Source of the DNA: Streptomyces phaeochromogenes | Lineage (GTDB): Bacteria > Actinomycetota > Actinomycetes > Streptomycetales > Streptomycetaceae | Assembly: GCF_001418655.1 (NCBI RefSeq) | Contig: NZ_LIQZ01000327.1 | Location: 1 to 39,782 of the forward strand | DNA: 39,782 nt | Direction of reading: 5' to 3' | Shown: positions 7,893-15,542 of the stretch, piece after piece | Layout of the letters: every line of letters starts with the position of its first letter | Numbering within the stretch: the first letter of the stretch is position 1 | The notes under the pieces: model-generated | Databases searched by the model: none | The model's input: the letters and a program-made list of their open reading frames with translations, nothing else | What the model was told of the DNA's origin: nothing | Translations under genes and position numbers: made by a program

Positions 7893-8786
7893 TTACGGTG
7901 CGCCTCGGTACAGCTTGTTTCCGCCCGCCAGGATCGACGACGCCAGCGCGTCCGCCGCGCTCTTCGCCGCCGTGTGGCGTTTGGCGTGTACGAGGACGAA
8001 GTCGACCTCGCCGAGTTCGGGAAGGCCGGCGCGGTCGGGGACGCGGACCAGGCCCGGCGGGACGAGGCCGCGGGAGTGGGCCATGACGCCGAGGCCCGCT
8101 CGGGCGGCTGCGATGAGACCGTTGAGGCTGCCGCTGGTGCAGGCGATGCGCCAGGCGCGGCCCTGCCGTTCCAGCGCCTCCAGGGCGAGGGCGCGGGTGA
8201 TGCCCGGCGGCGGGTACACGATCAGCGGAACCGGACGCTCGGGGTCCAGGCGGAGCCGCTCCGCGCCGATCCAGACCAGGCGGTCGTGCCAGACCAGTTC
8301 GCCGCGCGGGTCCTCGGGGCGGCGCTTGGCCAGCACCAGGTCGAGCTTCCCGTCGGCCAGTTGCTCGTGCAGGGTGCCCGAGAGCTCGACCGTCAGCTCC
8401 AGATCGACCTCCGGGTGGTCGTGACGGAAGCCTTCCAGGATCTCGGTGAGGCGGGTGAGGACGAAGTCCTCCGAGGCGCCGAAGCGCAGCCGGCCGCGCA
8501 GCCGCGTCCCCGTGAAGAACGCCGCCGCCTGCTCGTGCGCCTCGAGGATGCGGCGCGCGAAACCGAGCATCGCCTCGCCGTCCTCCGTCAGCTCCACGGA
8601 GTGGGTGTCCCGCGAGAACAGCTGTCGCCCGGCGGTGTCCTCCAAGCGCCGCACATGCTGGCTGACCGTGGACTGGCGCAGCCCGAGCCGCCGGGCCGCC
8701 TGAGTGAAGCTCAGTGTCTGGGCCACCGCCAGGAACGTACGCAGCTGTGAAGGGTCGTACACACTCCTCAGGCTATCGCGATTCAT
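7893..8786 (-). CDS. LysR family transcriptional regulator
   Basis: 297 residues with the standard LysR plan. An N-terminal winged helix-turn-helix (about 13-72) contains LRTFLAVAQTLSFTQAARRL and STVSQHVRRLEDTAGRQLFSR. The effector-binding domain (about 95-290) begins GRLRFGASEDFVLTRLTEIL. The start is ATG 8786, with no clear ribosome site. It is divergent from the bile-acid:sodium-symporter-family gene (137-bp spacer), the usual arrangement for a LysR regulator and its target, so it probably activates that carrier in response to its substrate. The sequence resembles the subgroup that controls small transporters and efflux proteins. Confidence 0.92.
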   Translation of the reverse strand: MNRDSLRSVYDPSQLRTFLAVAQTLSFTQAARRLGLRQSTVSQHVRRLEDTAGRQLFSRDTHSVELTEDGEAMLGFARRILEAHEQAAAFFTGTRLRGRLRFGASEDFVLTRLTEILEGFRHDHPEVDLELTVELSGTLHEQLADGKLDLVLAKRRPEDPRGELVWHDRLVWIGAERLRLDPERPVPLIVYPPPGITRALALEALERQGRAWRIACTSGSLNGLIAAARAGLGVMAHSRGLVPPGLVRVPDRAGLPELGEVDFVLVHAKRHTAAKSAADALASSILAGGNKLYRGAP

Positions 8787-8839
8787 GATGACAGTCAGAG
8801 TGGTATGACGGATTCCCGATCAAGGGTCCGAGGAGGACG

Positions 8840-8902
8840 ATGGAGAGGGCATGCCCCAGCACTGAACCGCCGGCACGGCACTGCCGGCAATGGACCGACT
8901 GA
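8840..8902 (+). CDS. Possible upstream ORF in the leader of the symporter gene (20 aa)
   Basis: ATG 8840 opens a 20-codon frame (begins MERACPSTEPP) ending at TGA 8900-8902, 21 nt before the symporter GTG. AGGAGG lies just upstream (8831-8836), unusually close to the ATG. A hairpin with 7-bp arms (GCCGGCA, TGCCGGC; 8869-8875 and 8882-8888) lies inside it. It could be a leader peptide or chance; codon bias cannot be judged at this size. Confidence 0.25.
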   Translation: MERACPSTEPPARHCRQWTD

Positions 8903-8923
8903 TCGACTGAGCAACGGAGCACC

Positions 8924-9967
8924 GTGAAACGCCTGAAGTGGCCGTCCTGGCTGCCGATAGACCCGTACATCCTGCTACTGCTCGGGACGGTGGGGCTCGC
9001 CGCCCTGCTGCCCGCCCGGGGGACCGGCGCCGAGGTCGCGTCCGGCGCCTCCACCGCGGCGATCGCCTTCCTCTTCTTCCTCTACGGGGCCCGCCTGTCC
9101 ACCCGCGAGGCGATGGACGGCGTACGGCACTGGCGGCTCCACATCACCGTCCTGGCCTGCACGTTCGTGCTGTTCCCGCTGCTCGGTCTGGCGGCCCGCG
9201 GCCTTGAACCGGTGATCCTGAACCACTCGCTCTACACCGGTCTGCTCTTCCTCACCCTGGTCCCGTCCACGGTCCAGTCCTCGATCGCCTTCACCTCGAT
9301 GGCGCGCGGAAACGTTCCGGCCGCGATCTGCGCGGGCTCCTTCTCCTCCCTCGTGGGCATCGTGCTCACCCCGCTGCTCGCCGCGGCCCTTCTCGGCGGC
9401 AGCGGCGGCGGCTTCTCCGCCGACTCGCTCCTCAAGATCGTGCTCCAGCTGCTTGTGCCCTTCCTGGCCGGGCAGTTGCTGCGGCGCTGGATCGGCGGCT
9501 TCATCGCGCGCCACAAGAAGGTCCTCGGATACGTGGACCGCGGCTCGATCCTGCTCGTCGTCTACACCGCGTTCAGCGAGGGCATGGTGCAGGGCATCTG
9601 GCACCAGGTCAGCCCGCTGCGCCTGGGCGGTCTGCTCGCGGTCGAGGCCGTGCTGCTCGCCGTGATGCTGGCGATCACCTGGTACGGCTCGAAGGCACTG
9701 GGCTTCAACCGCGAGGACCGCATCGCCATCCAGTTCGCCGGGTCGAAGAAGTCCCTGGCGTCCGGACTGCCCATGGCGAGCGTGCTGTTCGGAGCCCACG
9801 CCTCGCTGGCCGTCCTGCCCCTGATGCTCTTCCACCAGATGCAGCTCATGGTGTGCGCGGTCATCGCCAAACGCCGCTCCCGCGACCCCGAGACGGAACA
9901 GCCCGTCACCCCGGCCCCAGCCGCAGAGTCACGAATCGCGGTCGGTACAGGGACACGTTCCGGCTGA
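8924..9967 (+). CDS. Bile acid:sodium symporter family (SLC10A7-like) carrier
   Basis: 347 residues with about ten predicted membrane segments. The start matches bacterial SLC10A7/YfeH-type proteins: PSWLPIDPYILLLLGTVGLA, then AFLFFLYGARLSTREAMDG. The TGLLFLTLVPSTVQSSIAFT segment and the later GSKKSLASGLPMASVLF segment carry the crossover-region residues of the fold. The start is GTG 8924 with GGAG 6 nt upstream. A divergent LysR gene probably controls it. Its last 62 bases overlap, tail to tail, the gene on the other strand. The real substrate of this subgroup is not settled; organic anion uptake is only an inference. Confidence 0.88.
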   Translation: MKRLKWPSWLPIDPYILLLLGTVGLAALLPARGTGAEVASGASTAAIAFLFFLYGARLSTREAMDGVRHWRLHITVLACTFVLFPLLGLAARGLEPVILNHSLYTGLLFLTLVPSTVQSSIAFTSMARGNVPAAICAGSFSSLVGIVLTPLLAAALLGGSGGGFSADSLLKIVLQLLVPFLAGQLLRRWIGGFIARHKKVLGYVDRGSILLVVYTAFSEGMVQGIWHQVSPLRLGGLLAVEAVLLAVMLAITWYGSKALGFNREDRIAIQFAGSKKSLASGLPMASVLFGAHASLAVLPLMLFHQMQLMVCAVIAKRRSRDPETEQPVTPAPAAESRIAVGTGTRSG

Positions 9968-11141
9968 GGTTCGCCTGTGCCGCGACACCGCCGTTCGCGT
10001 CCAGCCAGTTGACGTCGTAGCTGAGCACGAGCCTGCCCCGGCTGACCGTCGGGTGGAGCTGCGGGTTGTACGCGGCTACGCCCGTCCCCTGCTCCGGCAG
10101 CGGCGGGCTGAAGCCCTTGCCGGGCCCGTGCCAGGGCCCGGTGGGGGAGCACGCCCAGTACGAGGTGATCGTCGTCAGCCCCTCGGCGCCCGCCGCCATC
10201 GTGAACAGCACATACGTGCCCCCGTCCCGGGCGACCGTGAAGGCACTGCCCACCCCCTTGCGCCCGCCGTCGCCCAGCACGGGCTTCATGAGCGAGGGGA
10301 TGGTCCACCGCTCGCCGTCCCAGTACCGCCACGCGCCGGGATCCGCCAGCCGGCCCCGGGGCACCCGCGCGACGTACGCCTTCGACGCCGGCTGGGCAGC
10401 CGCTCGCGCGTCGTCGCCGCCGAAGACGTACGTCCAGTCCCCGTCGTCGGTCAGCGCGGTCGTGCCGAACAGCACCCGCTTCGCCGGGTCCTGGACCCGC
10501 TGCTGGTCGAGGACCCGCACGATGCCTTCGAGCCGCAGGTCGGGCAGCGAGAGCGTGGCGACCTCGGTGGCCGTCGGCACCCCGTAGATCCACGGGTACG
10601 TGCCGGTCGTACGGGTCCACAGCACGACCCGTACGACCTGCTCGGACGAGCCGGGGGAGCGGGGTTCGACCCGGGCGGCCACCGGCCAGCGCCACTGGCC
10701 CGGGGCCGGGTCCGCGAACAGCGGTGCGGGCAGCGTGCGTTGGAGACGGCCGTCGTCCATGACCACGGCCGAGTTGCGCACCAGGGGCGCGGTCGTGTCC
10801 CGCCACGCGTAGGACTCGCCCGCCGGGTTCGGCGGGCGGTACACCTGGCCGAGATACGTGTCCGAGAACAGCCACAGCACCCGGCCGTCCGGCAGCCGCA
10901 CCGAGTGCGTGCCGTCGCCGCCGGTCCAGTCGTCGGCCCGCGAGGCGTCGTCCCCGTACCGCGCGAACTCGCCCGTGAGCCCGGAGTCGGCGGCCCACGA
11001 CTTGACCGTACGGGCCCGGCAGGCGCCCTCCCGGTCCTCGTCGTCCGGGAGGGCGGTGAGCAGCACGGCGCCGAGGACCAGGGCCAGGAGCAGGCCGATC
11101 CCGGTCCCCGTGCGCTGTCGTGCTCGGGCGTCGTCGGGCAC
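9906..11141 (-). CDS. Membrane-anchored DUF4185-like beta-propeller protein
   Basis: 411 residues. One hydrophobic segment at about 14-31 (IGLLLALVLGAVLLTALP) serves as an uncleaved anchor or signal. The rest is an extracellular domain with DWTGGDGTHSVRLPDGRVLW followed by LFSDTYLGQV. That pattern is typical of DUF4185/DUF5005 proteins, thought to be five-bladed propellers related to glycoside hydrolases. The start is GTG 11141, 10 bp after the stop of the sialidase gene, so the two are co-transcribed and may act on the same glycan. Its 3' end overlaps the convergent symporter gene by 62 bp. No catalytic residues can be assigned. Confidence 0.75.
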   Translation of the reverse strand: MPDDARARQRTGTGIGLLLALVLGAVLLTALPDDEDREGACRARTVKSWAADSGLTGEFARYGDDASRADDWTGGDGTHSVRLPDGRVLWLFSDTYLGQVYRPPNPAGESYAWRDTTAPLVRNSAVVMDDGRLQRTLPAPLFADPAPGQWRWPVAARVEPRSPGSSEQVVRVVLWTRTTGTYPWIYGVPTATEVATLSLPDLRLEGIVRVLDQQRVQDPAKRVLFGTTALTDDGDWTYVFGGDDARAAAQPASKAYVARVPRGRLADPGAWRYWDGERWTIPSLMKPVLGDGGRKGVGSAFTVARDGGTYVLFTMAAGAEGLTTITSYWACSPTGPWHGPGKGFSPPLPEQGTGVAAYNPQLHPTVSRGRLVLSYDVNWLDANGGVAAQANLSRNVSLYRPRFVTLRLGPG

Positions 11142-11151
11142 GCCCGGGACG

Positions 11152-13131
11152 TTAGTGGCTGCCGCTCACCCGGTCCATGGGCAGCCACAGCACGGTGTCC
11201 CGGGTCACAGGCGCGTTCGTCGTGCGGACACCGGTCAACTCGGCGTTGCTCAGGGCCCGGTCGTAGACCCGGACGTCGTCGATCGCGCCCGTGAAGTGCG
11301 CCCGGCTGTCCAGCTTCTGCCCGACGTGCACACCGAACGGCCCGTTGCGGCTCACGGAACCCGGCACGTCCGCGGTGCTGATCGGGCTCCCGTCGATGAA
11401 CAGCGTGAGCTGCCCACCGCCGCGACGCAGCGCCAGATGGTGCCACTGCCCGTCGTTGTACGCGCCGGTCGTGCGCACGGACGCGGACCGCGGGGCGCTC
11501 GCGCCGTCCCGCACGGTGATCAGCCCCTGGAGGCGCCCGCTCGCGGGTTCGCCGCGCAGCCACACCTGCGGCTGGGTGCCGCCGACCCCGCCCATCCATA
11601 GCAGGGGCTGCTCACCGGTGGTCGCGGTGTAGCGGAACCAGAGCGACGCGGTGAAGTCCTGCGTCCCGAGCGGCAGTTGGTCACGGTAGGGCAGGCGTAC
11701 GGCGTCGTCGGTGCCGTCGAACTCGAGGGCGCCGCCGAACACGCCGTCCGTCTCCCCGGCTCCGCCGAGGACCGCCGCGCGGGGTGCGCGCGGGGCGCGA
11801 TCGACGGTGGTCGGGTCGGGGCCGCGGCGGGGCCCCAGCCAGTCCTCGGTGAACCGCGCGAACCGGATCTCGTCGCGCGCGTCCACGGCGCCGCCCTCGT
11901 ACAGCAGGCCCACCGTGCTGCCGCCGATGCCCACCATGTCCGAGTAGCCGGACCAGTCCGTCGTGACGACCGTGCCGCGGTCCACGCTGTCCCAGGTGCG
12001 TCCGCCGTCATAGGAGGAGCGGACCGTCATCGTGCGGCGGCGGTCCGGGTCGCCGGGGCAGGCGAGCAGGATCCGGTTGCCCAACCGCAGCGTGGAGCCC
12101 TGCACCTGGGGCGTGTAGAGGTCCGGGAGCGCACGGAAGGGCGAGGAGAAGCTGTTGCCGCCGTCCCGGCTGAACGCCTGGGTGCGGTGCCCGAGATCGG
12201 TGCCGTCCTGCTCACGGCCGCTGACGAGGATCGTCCCGTCGGCACCCTCGGTCATCGTCATCTCGGACGGCTTCTGCCGGAACGTGCCGTCGTCCGCGAT
12301 CGGCCACGAGTCGCTCGCCCCGATCCGCCAGTGGTCGCCGCCGTCGTCGCTGACGACGAGCGCGGCATGGTTGGCACTCACTCGACTGCCGTTCCAGGTC
12401 TCGGTGTTGACCCCGAAGACCAGCCGGCCCGCGTGCCTGCCCCGGGTCAGCTGGATGCCGTGGACGGGACCGGTCGCGTACCAGGAGTTCCAGTGGGCGG
12501 GCAAAATCTCGTCGCTGAGGTCGCGCGGCTCGGACCAGGTGCGGCCGTCGTCGTCGCTGTGCTGCATGTGCGGGGTGCGGTCGCACGGGACATCGCAGTT
12601 GCCGCCGCCCGGACGCCCCGTGTTGTGCGTCTCCGCCAGCACGACGCGGCCGGTCTCGCGGTCCACGATCGGGGCGGGGTTGCCGTGCGTGTCGCCCGCG
12701 CCCTCGTTGACGACCTGGAGCGGGCCCCAGGTGCGACCGCCGTCGGTGGAGCGCTTGAGCACGATGTCTATGTCACCGGCGTCGCTGCAGTCGTTCACCC
12801 GGCCCTCGGCGAACGCGAGCAGCGTGCCCTTCGTGGTCTTCACGACGGCCGGGATGCGGTAGCAGGCGTAACCGGGATCCTGGGAGGCCTTGAAGAGCAC
12901 CTGCTGCTCGAATCCGGTGGGCGCGGAGGCCGTGGTGGACGCGGAAGACGCGGTGGACCTCGCGGATTCGGCGGACCCGTCGGCCGGTTGGGCGTGCGCG
13001 GTGCCCGGCAACCCGAGCAGCGCGGTCGAGACGAGAACCGCTGTCAGGGTCGAGCAGAGGCGTGTGCGGGCGGTGGAGTCGAGACCCGGGCGAGCAGTGG
13101 ATCTGAGACGTGCGCGAATGCTTGACGGCAT
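11152..13131 (-). CDS. Secreted exo-sialidase with C-terminal LamG-like domain
   Basis: 659 residues. A Sec signal ends near 47 (LLGLPGTAHA). The catalytic six-bladed propeller (about 73-435) shows the sialidase signature YRIP (Arg92), AEGR (about 108-111) and five Asp-boxes: STDGGRTWG (128), SDDDGRTWS (192), SDDGGDHW (261), SRDGGNSF (321) and SYDGGRTW (373). The likely nucleophile is Tyr396 in SGYSDMV, its partner Glu290 in KPSEMT, and the general acid lies in NDCSDAGD (114-121). Residues about 465-640 form a LamG/concanavalin-like carbohydrate-binding domain ending IDDVRVYDRALS. It releases terminal sialic acid from extracellular glycans. No sialic-acid catabolic genes are in view. The start is ATG 13131, under an unusual 18-bp repeat array. 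Confidence 0.92.
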   Translation of the reverse strand: MPSSIRARLRSTARPGLDSTARTRLCSTLTAVLVSTALLGLPGTAHAQPADGSAESARSTASSASTTASAPTGFEQQVLFKASQDPGYACYRIPAVVKTTKGTLLAFAEGRVNDCSDAGDIDIVLKRSTDGGRTWGPLQVVNEGAGDTHGNPAPIVDRETGRVVLAETHNTGRPGGGNCDVPCDRTPHMQHSDDDGRTWSEPRDLSDEILPAHWNSWYATGPVHGIQLTRGRHAGRLVFGVNTETWNGSRVSANHAALVVSDDGGDHWRIGASDSWPIADDGTFRQKPSEMTMTEGADGTILVSGREQDGTDLGHRTQAFSRDGGNSFSSPFRALPDLYTPQVQGSTLRLGNRILLACPGDPDRRRTMTVRSSYDGGRTWDSVDRGTVVTTDWSGYSDMVGIGGSTVGLLYEGGAVDARDEIRFARFTEDWLGPRRGPDPTTVDRAPRAPRAAVLGGAGETDGVFGGALEFDGTDDAVRLPYRDQLPLGTQDFTASLWFRYTATTGEQPLLWMGGVGGTQPQVWLRGEPASGRLQGLITVRDGASAPRSASVRTTGAYNDGQWHHLALRRGGGQLTLFIDGSPISTADVPGSVSRNGPFGVHVGQKLDSRAHFTGAIDDVRVYDRALSNAELTGVRTTNAPVTRDTVLWLPMDRVSGSH

Positions 13132-13460
13132 GGTGCGACCTGCCCTTCATGCGTCTGGACATCTGGATACATCAGGACGTCTGGATAGGTCTGGACATCT
13201 GGACATCCCACGTCCAACGTGCGCGCCACAGACGCTACTTGGGCTCTCAGGCACCCCACAAGAAGCGTGCACGGGTCGTGCCGGGGGAAGTTGGCGCACG
13301 GCGGACCAGGGCTCGGTGCCGCTTGGCGGTGTGCGCCTCCCCTCGGCGGTCGGGCGGTTCGCGTTCCGGCGGTCGGGCGGGTGCCGTTCCGTGATCCTGG
13401 GCGACCGCCCGGAGACTGTGGAACACCCGGTGCCGAGGGCGGGCGACGACGCGTGCCGGG
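13132..13460. other. Non-coding promoter region of the sialidase operon and spacer
   Basis: No credible gene was seen in these 329 bp. Next to the sialidase start lies an 18-bp tandem repeat array (13153-13206). Further on, a direct repeat CGGCGGTCGGGCGG occurs twice (near 13344 and 13368). The end at 13461 is the 3' side of the collagen-like gene; no convincing terminator was seen. Confidence 0.6.
13153..13206 (-). repeat. Three tandem 18-bp units made of paired TCTGGA half-sites, upstream of the sialidase
   Basis: TCTGGA occurs at 13154, 13162, 13180, 13190 and 13198, and TCAGGA at 13172. The spacings are 8, 10, 8, 10 and 8, which gives three 18-bp units each holding two half-sites. The array starts 22 bp upstream of the sialidase ATG, where a repressor could block transcription or translation start. 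This layout strongly suggests cooperative binding of a regulator. The period is a multiple of three, so a degenerate coding repeat cannot be fully excluded. Confidence 0.65.
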
Positions 13461-14213
13461 CTAGGCGAGTTCCCTCCGTCGGACGAGCGGCGGCGGCACC
13501 GGGAGGAGTCCCGCGGGTTCGGGGGCGGGGGCGGCCCCGCCACTTCTGCGGCAGACGAGCGCGTCCGGGTCGCCGGCGGGTGCCTGGAGGGTGTAGCCGT
13601 CCGGGCACGAGGCCCCGGGGTCGCCCTTCTCGCCCTTGGGGCCGGGATCCCCCTTCGGGCCCTGATAGCCCTGCGAGCCGTCGGAACCGGGCGGCCCGGC
13701 GGCGCCCCCCGCTCCGTCCGTGCCGTTCGCCCCGTTCAGGCCGTCGGCGCCCGCGGGACCAGGCTCGCCGGGCTCTCCGGAGGGTCCGGCGGGGCCCGGG
13801 GAGCCCGACGGTCCGGGCGGGCCGCTCTCGCCGCGTGGTCCGCGCAGGCCGCCGGGACCGGGTGCACCGCCCGCTCCGGTGGCGCCCCGGTCGCCCTTGG
13901 CGCCGGGCTCGCCGGGGGCGGCGGCCGGCACGCGCACCCGGTCGATCAGGTCGTCGACGGCGTCGGACGGATCGGGGGCCGCCGGGGTGCCGCCGCCGGC
14001 CTCGACCTGGGCGCGCAGATCGCGTACGTCCTGCGCCAGTGTCGAGACGGCCTCGCCGCGCCGGTCCGCCTCGGCGCGCAGATCGTCCGCCCTGCGGTCA
14101 CCGGCGTCGATCCGGGCCCACAGGATGACCGCGATGCCGCTGAGCGCGATCAGCACGCAGACGAGGAAGACGCTGCGCCAGCGCGGGGCAAGCAGCCGCT
14201 GGAAACTGGTCAC
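13461..14213 (-). CDS. Membrane-anchored collagen-like Gly-X-Y repeat protein
   Basis: 250 residues. A short cytoplasmic N-terminus precedes one membrane helix (about 15-33, VFLVCVLIALSGIAVILW). Then comes a heptad-rich coiled coil (about 38-72) and a collagen-like segment of about 100 residues (101-200) with Gly at every third position (GEPGAKGDRG to KGEKGDPG). A small C-terminal tail contains Cys203 and Cys221, which could pair, and a Pro-rich end. The likely topology is an extracellular rod projecting from the membrane. The GTG start at 14213 overlaps the upstream stop (GTGA) and is preceded by GGAGGAG, so the two genes are translationally coupled. Function is unknown; collagen-like rods occur in bacterial surface and phage proteins. 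Confidence 0.85.
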   Translation of the reverse strand: MTSFQRLLAPRWRSVFLVCVLIALSGIAVILWARIDAGDRRADDLRAEADRRGEAVSTLAQDVRDLRAQVEAGGGTPAAPDPSDAVDDLIDRVRVPAAAPGEPGAKGDRGATGAGGAPGPGGLRGPRGESGPPGPSGSPGPAGPSGEPGEPGPAGADGLNGANGTDGAGGAAGPPGSDGSQGYQGPKGDPGPKGEKGDPGASCPDGYTLQAPAGDPDALVCRRSGGAAPAPEPAGLLPVPPPLVRRRELA

Positions 14214-14482
14214 GGCGCTCCTCCCAGTCGGTGGATGTCGAGTCGCAGACGGGCGATCTCCGACTGGTCGGCGGTGTGCATCGTCGACAACTCGTCGATG
14301 CGCGTGTCGCGTTCGGCGATCTGGCGCTCAAGGCGGTCGCGCTCGGACTGGAGCTTCTCGGTCAGGCTGGAGTAGCCGTTCAGGGCGTTCTCGCCCCGCT
14401 TGCCCAAGTACGCCACGACAGCCGCGCCCAGCACGCCCGCGCAGGCAAGTAACGAGCCGAGCAGGGTGGTGCCGGCATCCAA
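14210..14482 (-). CDS. Small membrane coiled-coil protein with an early TTA codon
   Basis: 90 residues from a TTG start at 14482, chosen because AGGAGG lies 7 nt upstream (AGGAGGCAGTTACTTG). Longer frames to 14668 lack a ribosome site. One membrane helix (about 7-27, LLGSLLACAGVLGAAVVAYLG) is followed by a charged coiled coil (about 38-88) of LTEKLQSERDRLERQ type. Codon 11 is TTA (14450-14452), the only in-frame TTA noticed in this window. In Streptomyces TTA needs the bldA tRNA, so expression is probably developmental. The size and plan recall phage holin-like DUF2746 proteins. It is the first gene of a pair with the collagen-like gene. Confidence 0.75.
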   Translation of the reverse strand: MDAGTTLLGSLLACAGVLGAAVVAYLGKRGENALNGYSSLTEKLQSERDRLERQIAERDTRIDELSTMHTADQSEIARLRLDIHRLGGAP

Positions 14483-14712
14483 GTAACTGCCTCCTACCTG
14501 GACGACGGGCCGTGCGTACGGGGCCCGTTCGAGGTTGTCCGGAGCAACGAGGCAAGTGCCTCCGGGGTACGCGCCCGCCCCGGTCGTACCTCCGGACGGG
14601 TGCTGACGGAGCGTCATGTCCGGCTGTACCACCGGTTGGTGGAACGGGGGCCAACCCGAGTGGTTCACCGGCCTGTTGATCCGGATTTCCAGTACGGACG
14701 GCTTATGCGGGC

Positions 14713-14725
14713 TAACGTTCCGTCA
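14713..14725 (+). promoter_or_regulatory. Candidate -10 element for a leaderless transcript
   Basis: TAACGT (14713-14718) ends 6 nt before the ATG at 14725, where no ribosome site is present. This is the spacing seen for leaderless streptomycete mRNAs, which begin at the start codon. No convincing -35 was found at the usual distance. Confidence 0.4.
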
Positions 14726-15267
14726 TGAATGCACCGGACATGGAACCCCGCCTGGCCCTCGACCCCGCCCACACAGCCCTCGTGCTGGTCGATCTGATGG
14801 ACCGCATCGTCGGACTGCCCCTGGAGCCCCACAAGGGGACCGAAGTCCTCGCCGTCGCCGAGGAGTTGGCGTCCGCCTTCCGGCAGGTGGGCGCGCTCGT
14901 CGTGCTGGTGCGCGTGGAGCGGCCGGGTGTCCACGAGCAGCCGCCCGGCAGCGGTCTGGTCGCGGGGCTCGCGGCGGAGGGCGACATCGAGATCGTGAAG
15001 CGGACCATCGGCGGCTTCCAGGGCACGGGGCTGCACGAGCGGCTCCGTGAACGCGGCATCTCCACACTGGTGTTCGGCGGCATCGCCACCAACCTCGGCG
15101 TCGAGTCCACCGCCCGCGCCGCCGGCGACCACGGCTACGACCTCGTCTTCGTCGAGAACGCCATGGCCGCCCTCACCGGCCCCGAACACGAGGCCTCGGT
15201 GAAGCTGGACTTCCCGCGCCTGGGCACGGTCGTCACGGCCGACGAGGTGCGCTTCGCAAGGGGCTGA
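14725..15267 (+). CDS. Isochorismatase-fold protein lacking the catalytic cysteine
   Basis: 180 residues with the isochorismatase/cysteine-hydrolase fold. The conserved Asp23 lies in LVLVDLMD, Lys92 in IVKRTIGGF, and the active-site loop reads GGIATNLGVESTARAA (118-133). In cysteine hydrolases of this family the loop is ATNxCVESTAR; here position 125 is Gly. True isochorismatases such as EntB also have Gly at the Cys site, so a hydrolase without a thiol nucleophile, or a binding role, is possible. The likely start is ATG 14725, possibly leaderless; ATG 14740 is an alternative. It stands alone between divergent and convergent neighbours. The substrate is unknown. Confidence 0.85.
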   Translation: MNAPDMEPRLALDPAHTALVLVDLMDRIVGLPLEPHKGTEVLAVAEELASAFRQVGALVVLVRVERPGVHEQPPGSGLVAGLAAEGDIEIVKRTIGGFQGTGLHERLRERGISTLVFGGIATNLGVESTARAAGDHGYDLVFVENAMAALTGPEHEASVKLDFPRLGTVVTADEVRFARG

Positions 15268-15321
15268 CCGGCAAGCAGTCCGCCTGAAGCAGGCCGGCTA
15301 CTGGCTTGCGAGTGAGCCGAA

Positions 15322-15446
15322 GGGGCGCGCCGGTGTCGAGAGGGATGGGGGTCCCCCCCCGCTCGAGCGAAGCCGAGAGTGGGGGAGCGCGGAGGCCCGA
15401 CGAAGGAGGGTCGAGCACGGTCGCCCTCTCGACACCGGCGCGCCCC
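15322..15446. terminator. Long inverted repeat (23-bp perfect arms) between convergent genes
   Basis: The arms at 15322-15344 and 15424-15446 are exact reverse complements (left arm begins GGGGCGCGCCGGTGTC). Inside is a second hairpin: C-run, CTCG-AGCGAAGC-CGAG, G-run (about 15353-15385), of a kind common in streptomycete intergenic regions. It lies between the convergent isochorismatase-like and fdhD genes and probably acts as a bidirectional terminator. No target-site duplication or transposase is seen. Confidence 0.7.
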
Positions 15447-15542
15447 GGAGGCGAACCGAGCGTTTGAACAGCAGGGCCCCTCCGGCGCAGGGGGCGCTCC
15501 CCGCCGGGTGGGGGCCCCGCCGCCGTGCAGCGGGGAGACCGG

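Noticed and set aside
14483..14668. Longer N-terminus for the small coiled-coil protein (start at 14617 or 14668)
   Set aside because: No ribosome site supports those starts, while TTG 14482 has AGGAGG at 7 nt. The extra residues are Pro/Gly-rich and unlike a signal.
15322..15446. Definite insertion sequence
   Set aside because: There is no transposase, the interior is only 79 nt, and no flanking target duplication was seen. It is kept only as an inverted repeat or terminator.
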